Positions 13,663 through 19,026 of a stretch of 19,026 bases of DNA are shown here, piece after piece. Position 1 is the stretch's first letter. Every line of letters begins with the position of its first letter. Both the position numbers and the translations under genes were made by a program. The notes under the pieces are model-generated. The model worked only from the letters and a program-made list of their open reading frames with translations. It searched no databases and was not told the DNA's origin. Origin of the DNA: an uncultured Candidatus Melainabacteria bacterium (GTDB lineage: Bacteria; Cyanobacteriota; Vampirovibrionia; Gastranaerophilales; Gastranaerophilaceae); the NCBI GenBank assembly GCA_937895785.1, contig CALBKW010000124.1, forward strand, positions 1-19,026, read 5' to 3'.

Positions 13663-14556
13663 ATGATTAAAGATATAAGAACATTTAAAGATTTAGAGTT
13701 AGCTTGTTCACAACAACACAAGGCAATTTACGAGGTTTTTCAAGAAAGGGAAGCTCGTTTGTCGGAAATTTCTGTTGCTGAAGTTAGAGAAAAGGTTAAA
13801 AAGTCTTTAGATGCAATGAAAGAAGCTATCAAAAAAGGTTCAAACACACGCGAAAAGTCAATCAGCAGACAATGTGGTGACGATTGCGTACAACTTTCTG
13901 AACGATACAAAAAACGTCCAGCAATTTTTGGTAGAACTTACGAAAAAATTACAACTTACGCACTTGCAACTATTGAAGAAAACTTGCGTATGGGTAAAAT
14001 TGTAGCATGCCCGACGGCAGGTTCTTGCGGAATTGTACCTTCTGTATTAGTAGCAATTTCCGAAGAATACGAGTTTGACGAAGATACTCAAATCAATGCT
14101 CTTATTACTGCTGGTGCTATTGCAACAATAATTTCTTACAAAGTAGCTTTAGCTGGTGCTGTCGCTGGTTGTCAAGCCGAATGTGGCGTGGCTTCAGCTA
14201 TGAGTGCTGGAGCATTGACTCAAATGTTTGGTGGTACTGTAAATCAAATTATGCATTCAATCGCTCTAACTTTAAAAAATATTTTGGGTTTAACTTGTGA
14301 TCCTGTTGCTGGTTTGGTTGAAATACCTTGTGTGAAACGTAATCCATTTTTGGCAATTCACTCGGTTACAGGTTACGAACTTGCAATTTCAGGAATAAAG
14401 AGCAAAATTCCGATTGACGAAGTTGTTGATGCTATGATGCAAATTGGTGAACTTATGTCACCGACATTGAAAGAAAGTTCTCAAGCAGGTTTGGCTAAAA
14501 CAAAGACTGCTATAAAAATTGAAAATGAATTAAAAGAAAAATATGGGGTGAAATAA
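13663..14556 (+). CDS. sdaAA: L-serine dehydratase, alpha (catalytic) subunit
   Basis: 297 aa catalytic subunit with an oxygen-sensitive [4Fe-4S] cluster. Cysteines in the conserved motifs are present: Cys116 and Cys122 in ACPTAGSCG, Cys170 and Cys174 in GCQAECGVASAMSAG, and Cys212 in TCDPVAGLVE. PTAGSCGIVP forms part of the substrate pocket. Length is typical for a stand-alone alpha subunit. It starts 2 bp after sdaAB and its stop overlaps the next gene's start by one base (TAATG). With cysE nearby, serine is a branch point between cysteine synthesis and breakdown to pyruvate in this organism. Confidence 0.96.
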   Translation: MIKDIRTFKDLELACSQQHKAIYEVFQEREARLSEISVAEVREKVKKSLDAMKEAIKKGSNTREKSISRQCGDDCVQLSERYKKRPAIFGRTYEKITTYALATIEENLRMGKIVACPTAGSCGIVPSVLVAISEEYEFDEDTQINALITAGAIATIISYKVALAGAVAGCQAECGVASAMSAGALTQMFGGTVNQIMHSIALTLKNILGLTCDPVAGLVEIPCVKRNPFLAIHSVTGYELAISGIKSKIPIDEVVDAMMQIGELMSPTLKESSQAGLAKTKTAIKIENELKEKYGVK

Positions 14557-15422
14557 TGAAACTTCAATTAAAACAAACTTTAAAAGATATATTCAATCAA
14601 GAAAATTACTGCAAATATTTAGTATTTTTCGCATTATTATCAAGTTTTGGAGGCATTGTTTCAAACGCAAACAATCTGCCTTTTAGATTAGAAATCTACA
14701 CAATTGCATCAGTAATTTTATACATTCCTTTGGGCTACATAATCAATTTTGTACACTCAAGAATTAACAACTCAAGCGAGGAAAACTCTTTCGGTTTATC
14801 TGCTCAAACTGGTATGAAATTATTTGTTGCATTAGTTTCAAATACTATCATCTCAGGTATAATCATAGCTGGCTTATTTGTCGGAACAGCGCTTTTAATT
14901 AAATTCCCAGTTGAAGGCTTTAATAACCTTAAAACCTTGCTAACAAACCCAGCAATGTTTTGTGTAACTGCGATTTCAGCATTATTTTGTGTTTTATTAT
15001 TTACCTTTATGAACGTAAAATTTGCAGATAAATATTCAATTAAGGATACTTTTAACTGGTTCGGAATTTTTAAACCATTTTGCAAAAAATTCAAAGATAC
15101 AGCTCTAACTCTAATTGTATTAGGTTTAATCTTTTTAGTTGTAATAACAGCCGTTTTTGCAATTAATATCGCATTAAATTATGGTGCAATATTCATTGCT
15201 CAAGCTTTACCACAAACTCTAATTGCTGTTGCAGGAACAGTTTTAATTCTACTATCAGTAACCGTTACAGTCGTTGTTGCTTGTATTCATTACATCTTTT
15301 TATCAATGCTTTACACACTTTTAGCAGACATCTACAAATCTGCAAATGCGAAAGATGAAATTAAAACAGACGATGAACTAAGCCAGTTGCAAACCGACGC
15401 AACCGATAGTAATCAAAATTAA
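14556..15422 (+). CDS. Polytopic membrane protein, unknown (possibly DUF4013-like)
   Basis: 288 aa with about six hydrophobic segments (about 20-40, 47-66, 88-113, 133-153, 180-205, 215-250) and an acidic hydrophilic C-terminus (KDEIKTDDELSQLQTDATD). No catalytic motif seen. The architecture resembles DUF4013-type bacterial membrane proteins, but I cannot confirm it. It begins one base inside the sdaAA stop, so it is co-translated with serine dehydratase. A serine transporter would be attractive by context, but the length and segment pattern do not fit SdaC or SstT families. Its last 45 bp overlap the 3' end of the convergent SMR gene. Confidence 0.75.
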   Translation: MKLQLKQTLKDIFNQENYCKYLVFFALLSSFGGIVSNANNLPFRLEIYTIASVILYIPLGYIINFVHSRINNSSEENSFGLSAQTGMKLFVALVSNTIISGIIIAGLFVGTALLIKFPVEGFNNLKTLLTNPAMFCVTAISALFCVLLFTFMNVKFADKYSIKDTFNWFGIFKPFCKKFKDTALTLIVLGLIFLVVITAVFAINIALNYGAIFIAQALPQTLIAVAGTVLILLSVTVTVVVACIHYIFLSMLYTLLADIYKSANAKDEIKTDDELSQLQTDATDSNQN

Positions 15423-15692
15423 TGAAATAACTTTTACGGCATTAAATGGTTCATGGAATAGGAACAGGCCTACTACTGCGATTAAACCTATGCCAAGAGC
15501 GTTCCATAAGGCATAAGCGGTACTCATGTCAAAATATTTTAACACTTGTCCAAAAGATGTATAAAGCAATACGTCAAATATAATCACACCTATCGTTGGT
15601 AATAATATCGTAAACCCGTGGGATAACTTCAAACAAGTTGTTCCAAGTATGTCAAAAACGATTGTAACTAACAAAAATAGGTATGGTCGCAT
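15378..15692 (-). CDS. Small multidrug resistance (SMR) family transporter with Asp at the Glu14 position
   Basis: 104 aa, four transmembrane helices, aligning to E. coli EmrE without gaps at the N-terminus (PYLFLLVTIVFDILGTTCLK against PYIYLGGAILAEVIGTTLMK). Tyr60 and Trp63 in TAYALWNALG match EmrE Y60 and W63. The membrane-embedded Glu14, universal in proton-coupled SMR pumps, is Asp14 here. Gene GAGGA lies about 10 nt before the ATG. It sits 2 bp after the YczE-like gene, in one operon. It could be a weak antiporter, a polyamine/metabolite transporter, or an ArnE-like lipid-carrier flippase. Family identity is firm; substrate is not. Confidence 0.9.
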   Translation of the reverse strand: MRPYLFLLVTIVFDILGTTCLKLSHGFTILLPTIGVIIFDVLLYTSFGQVLKYFDMSTAYALWNALGIGLIAVVGLFLFHEPFNAVKVISLILITIGCVGLQLA

Positions 15693-15694
15693 TG

Positions 15695-16348
15695 CTAAGA
15701 ATCCTCTTTCTTGTATTGCATGATTCGCAAGAACATATCGGCAAAAAAACCAACTGTTAATGCAGAAACTAAAGTACCTTCTCGTAAGCCCACAATTGAA
15801 TGTACACCTACAACACTTATAGCCAAAGCTATAAGAACTAATGTTGAATCGAATGAAACTTTGATTTTACCAAAATTCCAACCTGTTGTTTCAAATATAA
15901 CTTTTACCAAGCCATCACCTGGCATATATGTTAGGTTTGCATAAATTGTTGTTGCAAGTCCTAAACCTAAAATTAAAGAACCACCAACTACAAGAGTCAT
16001 ATTCCACCAATATGCACCTGAATGTAGCATACTAGTTAAATACATACTCAAATCCATAAATACACCTGTCAAAAACGCAATCGGTAATTGTACAAGTTGA
16101 ATTGGTGGAAATTTCTTTCTTAAAATACAAATTTGTCCTAAAAGAAACAAAGCATTTAATACAAAAGTTGCCATTCCAAAAGTAATTTTTGGGTTTACAA
16201 GTGATGTAACATAAGCTGGTGAAGAAATAGGAGATGTTCCTAAATCACCTCTTGTTGTCATCGCAATACCATAACAGCTTATGAACATACCTAAAACAAA
16301 TAGGAATGTCTTTAATGCGTATTTTTTTGTACCTTGCAACTTTTCCAT
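15695..16348 (-). CDS. YczE/YyaS/YitT-family integral membrane protein
   Basis: 217 aa with about five or six transmembrane segments. The N-terminal FVLGMFISCYGIAMTTRGDLGTSPISSP is the family signature (G-x-G/D-LGTSP-x-SS), and YMPGDGLVKVIFE followed by FDSTLVLIAL is the second conserved element. Function of the family is unknown; transport has been suggested. The frame opens 29 codons earlier, but the ATG at 16348 has AGGA at the right distance and lies downstream of the promoter found at 16383-16391, which the longer start would precede. First gene of an operon with the SMR transporter. Confidence 0.85.
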   Translation of the reverse strand: MEKLQGTKKYALKTFLFVLGMFISCYGIAMTTRGDLGTSPISSPAYVTSLVNPKITFGMATFVLNALFLLGQICILRKKFPPIQLVQLPIAFLTGVFMDLSMYLTSMLHSGAYWWNMTLVVGGSLILGLGLATTIYANLTYMPGDGLVKVIFETTGWNFGKIKVSFDSTLVLIALAISVVGVHSIVGLREGTLVSALTVGFFADMFLRIMQYKKEDS

Positions 16349-16382
16349 AAATTTCCTGATATTTTTGTAAAATATAGACTTT

Positions 16383-16391
16383 ATTATATCA
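16383..16391 (-). promoter_or_regulatory. Promoter of YczE-SMR operon, extended -10
   Basis: Minus strand TGATATAAT, a perfect extended -10, about 35 nt before the chosen ATG. It settles the start-codon choice for the gene. Confidence 0.65.
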
Positions 16392-16470
16392 AAAAAATAT
16401 AAAAACAATAGTTTTTTAACTGAAATATTAAACATTGTTTAGAGGTGTATAGACAAGGTCGAATCCTTTT

Positions 16471-16495
16471 GTCACCCTGAACTTGTTTCAGGGTC
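16471..16495. repeat. REP-like palindrome, second family
   Basis: GTC, then ACCCTGAA (16474-16481), loop CTTGT, TTCAGGGT (16487-16494). An 8-bp perfect stem with odd loop in the intergenic space between divergent genes. The core CCCTGAACTTGTTTCAGGG resembles an intergenic repeat seen in many bacterial genomes. It is unrelated in sequence to the GTCAGGCA REPs at 5183-6359. Confidence 0.6.
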
Positions 16496-16534
16496 GCATT
16501 GTTATTTTGAAAAAATATTTTTTAGTGGAACTTG

Positions 16535-16543
16535 TGTTATAAT
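16535..16543 (+). promoter_or_regulatory. Extended -10 promoter of the PHP gene
   Basis: TGTTATAAT, ending exactly 6 nt before the ATG at 16550, which predicts transcription starting on the start codon. Confidence 0.6.
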
Positions 16544-16549
16544 TTTGGT

Positions 16550-17404
16550 ATGAAAATAGCTGATTTACATGTACATAGCAATAATTCTGACGGTAGCGAT
16601 AGCGTTGAAAATTTGGTTAAAGAACTACAAAAAGCCAATGTCGAAATCTTTGCACTTACTGACCACGATACAATTGCTGGTTGCGTCGAAATAAAAAAAT
16701 ATCTTCCACAAAATATAAAATTTATACCAAGCATTGAACTTACTTGCCAAACTGATGATATAAAATGCCATATTCTAGGTTTCAACTGCAATCCAGCAGA
16801 TGAAAAACTTAATGCACTTATCCAAAAAGGCAAAGAACTTCGTCGCAAAAAGCTTGAAACTAGACTTGATTACATGAAAAAAGTTTTGCACATTGATTTA
16901 ACTCAAGAAGAACTTAATTGGCTATATTCACGCAAAAGTGTTGTAAAAACTCATCTTGCAAACTTACTTGTAAAACGTAATATGGCAAAAACTAACGTTG
17001 AAGCTATGCAAAAATATTTGGACGGAATAAAAACTGGAAATACCCGTTTTAGCATAGAAGAAGCAATTGATGCGATAGTCACATCAGGCGGAACTCCTGT
17101 TTGGGCACACCCATTGGGTGGAGAAGGTGAAGAACATATTGAACACGAAAGATTTATGCCAAGACTAGAAAAAATGATTGCATACGGAATAAAAGGACTT
17201 GAATGCTACTATTCACGTTACACACTTGAGGAAGCCGAATTTCTAATCGATTGTGCAAATTCAAACAATTTGTTGATTTCAGGTGGAAGCGATTACCACG
17301 GAACTAACAAAGAGAATATTCAACTTGCAAAACTTAACGTCGATAGCAACCCAATTGATGCAAAAAAATTAACCATTCTGAAATATTTACAAATACTAAC
17401 ATAG
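16550..17404 (+). CDS. PHP-domain metal-dependent phosphoesterase (RNase AM / nucleoside bisphosphate phosphatase-like)
   Basis: 284 aa. The PHP metal-site motifs are complete: HVHSNNSDG (His7, His9, Asp14), TDHDT (His39), SIELTC (Glu63), WAHPLGG and GGSDYHGTNK near the C-terminus. The closest characterised relatives are YciV/TrpH (RNase AM), which remove 5' nucleotides from RNA or hydrolyse 3',5'-nucleoside bisphosphates; I do not assign a symbol because other PHP phosphatases look alike. I chose the ATG at 16550; the frame opens 6 codons earlier but those codons are the -10 region. No Shine-Dalgarno, hence probably leaderless. It stands alone between the divergent membrane operon and a separately promoted glycosyltransferase. 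Confidence 0.88.
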   Translation: MKIADLHVHSNNSDGSDSVENLVKELQKANVEIFALTDHDTIAGCVEIKKYLPQNIKFIPSIELTCQTDDIKCHILGFNCNPADEKLNALIQKGKELRRKKLETRLDYMKKVLHIDLTQEELNWLYSRKSVVKTHLANLLVKRNMAKTNVEAMQKYLDGIKTGNTRFSIEEAIDAIVTSGGTPVWAHPLGGEGEEHIEHERFMPRLEKMIAYGIKGLECYYSRYTLEEAEFLIDCANSNNLLISGGSDYHGTNKENIQLAKLNVDSNPIDAKKLTILKYLQILT

Positions 17405-17420
17405 AAAGCTCTCAAAACAA

Positions 17421-17494
17421 CATTTTTCAGGTAAATATTACCTTGAAATGCACTATTCATCGGCTTATCATGGTCAAATGTATTAAAACCATGA
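17421..17494 (+). other. Two stem-loops in the leader/promoter region of the GT39 gene
   Basis: AGGTAA-ATA-TTACCT at about 17429-17443, extended by TTTT/GAAA pairs with one mismatch, and TCATGGT / ACCATGA (17468-17474 and 17488-17494, 13-nt loop) ending 2 nt before the GAGG ribosome-binding site. Neither has a T-tail. The second straddles the -10 box, so only its right part would be transcribed; it may be an operator rather than an RNA structure. Confidence 0.35.
17443..17471 (+). promoter_or_regulatory. Sigma-70 promoter of the GT39 gene
   Basis: TTGAAA (17443-17448), 17-bp spacer, TATCAT (17466-17471), 34 bp before the ATG. Confidence 0.65.
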
Positions 17495-17505
17495 CGAGGT
17501 AAAAG

Positions 17506-18984
17506 ATGAGATTTTGGAATGATTTAAAACACGAAAACAAAGTGTTCTACACTTTTTTAGCAATACATTTAATTGTTTGGACTTGTATTGGCTTAATTAG
17601 AACTGTTTTGCCAACAGATTCACTAGAAGGTATTTATTGGGGTTCATTGCATGATTTTGGCACTCCAAAACACCCACCATTGGCAGGTTGGTTGACATAT
17701 TTAGCTTGGATACCTTTCAAAAAAGATTTCTTCGTTTATCTTCTAAGTCAAACATTTATTATTCTTGGATTTATATACATCTACAGACTGGCAAAGAATT
17801 TTGTTGACGAAAACAAAGCAATGCTTTCTGTAATCATACTTGAAGGTTGCTGGTGCTATAGTTACATTACAGGTTATTACGGTTTCAATCCAGATGTAGT
17901 CTTGTTATTCACACTTCCTGCGATAACTTTCTATTTTTACCAATGTATGAAAGAAAACAAAACTTCTGACTGGATAAAGCTAGGTTTAATAGCTGGATTT
18001 AGTTTTTTAGATAAATATCAAACAGGCCTATTAATAATAGCTATGGCAACTTGGGCATTTTTATTCAGAAGAAAAACTTTTGTAAATAAAAAATTTTATT
18101 TTGCTGTAATCATCGCTTTTATAATATTTTTACCTCACTTATTGTGGTTAGTAAAATATGACTTCTTTCCTTTATTATATTTTGACAGCAAGTTAGCACC
18201 TCTTGATCTATATGGCAGAATAATTCATTTTATATTATTCATACTAATGCAAGTAGTTATGATGCTTGGCTCATTATTAATATACTCACTCTTAAAATTT
18301 AAAACAAAAACATCATTCAAATTTATTAAAAACAAAGATGAAAAGTTCTGGTTTTTAACAATCATGATGTTAGTACCATTTGTTCTACATATTGTAATGT
18401 GCTTAATTTCAGGCGGAAATGTTCGTCCACAGTGGAATTATGTATTTTGGTTTTTAATTGGTCTATATTTGTTTTATACTTTACCTTTAGAAGTAAATAC
18501 AAAAGATTTTGATTTTGTAACAAAATTATCCTATACAATAATGTTAATTGTATTTTTATCTTTTGGCACAATGTTAACCGTTGAAAAGAACTATAGAAGC
18601 AGATACCCAGTAGCAAATGTCTTTGGTGATTTAAAAGAGAAAATTTGGAAACATGAATGTGGTACAGCTCCTCTTAAATATATTGGAGGATTTACTGAAT
18701 GGGCTTATCCTATCACCATATATGCACAAACCCATCCTAATTATATTATGGATACATTCGGATATAAAAGTCCATGGCTAAATGAAGAAGATTTAAAAGC
18801 TTCAGGAGCTTTAATACTTTCAAGACATGAAGATGAAGTTCTTGAATTTGCAAAACAATCTTGTCCTTACGTACCTGCAGATTATCAATTTTCAGCAAAA
18901 CCTTATTCATTTATTTTGCATAATGCGTTAGGTATGCCAAGAGAATATACAATCTATTACGTAATTATTCCACCTATGGAATAG
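17506..18984 (+). CDS. GT39/PMT_2-type membrane glycosyltransferase
   Basis: 492 aa, about 10-12 transmembrane segments, of the dolichyl/undecaprenyl-phosphate-sugar transferase superfamily (ArnT-like, PMT_2). The first periplasmic loop carries the acidic pair Asp38 and Glu41 in PTDSLEGIYWG (D-x-x-E, the usual catalytic position) and KHPPLAGW (55-62), the family's HPPL motif. The C-terminal about 100 residues (EWAYPITIYAQTHPNYIMDTFGYKS...) form a soluble domain. It would transfer a lipid-linked sugar to an envelope acceptor on the outer face of the membrane. GAGG precedes the ATG by 7 nt, with its own sigma-70 promoter. No other cell-wall gene adjoins it within the window; substrate unknown. 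Confidence 0.85.
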   Translation: MRFWNDLKHENKVFYTFLAIHLIVWTCIGLIRTVLPTDSLEGIYWGSLHDFGTPKHPPLAGWLTYLAWIPFKKDFFVYLLSQTFIILGFIYIYRLAKNFVDENKAMLSVIILEGCWCYSYITGYYGFNPDVVLLFTLPAITFYFYQCMKENKTSDWIKLGLIAGFSFLDKYQTGLLIIAMATWAFLFRRKTFVNKKFYFAVIIAFIIFLPHLLWLVKYDFFPLLYFDSKLAPLDLYGRIIHFILFILMQVVMMLGSLLIYSLLKFKTKTSFKFIKNKDEKFWFLTIMMLVPFVLHIVMCLISGGNVRPQWNYVFWFLIGLYLFYTLPLEVNTKDFDFVTKLSYTIMLIVFLSFGTMLTVEKNYRSRYPVANVFGDLKEKIWKHECGTAPLKYIGGFTEWAYPITIYAQTHPNYIMDTFGYKSPWLNEEDLKASGALILSRHEDEVLEFAKQSCPYVPADYQFSAKPYSFILHNALGMPREYTIYYVIIPPME

Positions 18985-19026
18985 TTTTGTAACATTGTGT
19001 TAAATTCCTACAAAAAATCCTAAAGA

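Noticed and set aside
15733..15742. GCCGATAT on the minus strand as another sigma-28 -10 box.
   Set aside because: It lies inside the YczE-like coding sequence and no TAAAGTTT-like -35 is at the right spacing.

Overview
The window is a low-GC (roughly one-third G+C) bacterial chromosome segment using the standard code. It shows housekeeping genes, an oxygen-independent ribonucleotide reductase, an Fe-S L-serine dehydratase, and several small exported proteins of a type I associate with gut Melainabacteria (Gastranaerophilales/Vampirovibrionia). That assignment is an inference from gene content, composition and remembered similarity of the 311-, 157- and 94-residue proteins; no search was possible.

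Layout. 1-1334 (-): the N-terminal 444 codons of nrdD, preceded by a leader RNA of about 170 nt that ends in a hairpin covering the ribosome-binding site. 1688-2602 (-): a Xer tyrosine recombinase, divergent from 2697-5179 (+), a secreted TPR protein overlapping GTPase yihA. 5181-5783: a compact REP/RAYT element, a Y1 HUH transposase bounded by inverted GTAG-led palindromes. 5782-6255 (-): a small secreted protein. A third REP copy (6339-6360) abuts the promoter of perR-ferritin (6427-7333), which carries a Fur-type operator.

7524-8901 holds two convergent genes separated by a 36-bp perfect palindromic terminator: a 311-aa helical protein and a 118-aa charged protein. Both have promoters matching the flagellar sigma-28 (FliA) consensus, which suggests one regulon. 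9052-12909 (+) is a tight operon: tyrS, cysK, cysE, a nucleotidyltransferase and a small exported protein, closed by a strong terminator. 12989-15422 (+) is sdaAB-sdaAA plus a membrane protein. It converges on and overlaps a two-gene membrane operon on the - strand (a YczE/YitT-like protein and an SMR transporter with Asp replacing the catalytic Glu14). The window ends with a PHP phosphoesterase (16550-17404) and a GT39-type membrane glycosyltransferase (17506-18984).

Functional threads: anaerobic dNTP synthesis with probable leader control; peroxide/iron homeostasis (PerR-like regulator with ferritin); serine metabolism in two directions (serine to cysteine by CysE/CysK, serine to pyruvate by SdaAB/SdaAA); and a putative sigma-28 regulon. 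Two genes (sdaAB and the PHP gene) have a perfect -10 box exactly 6 nt before the ATG and no Shine-Dalgarno, predicting leaderless mRNAs. No tRNA, rRNA, CRISPR array, prophage or resistance island was seen.
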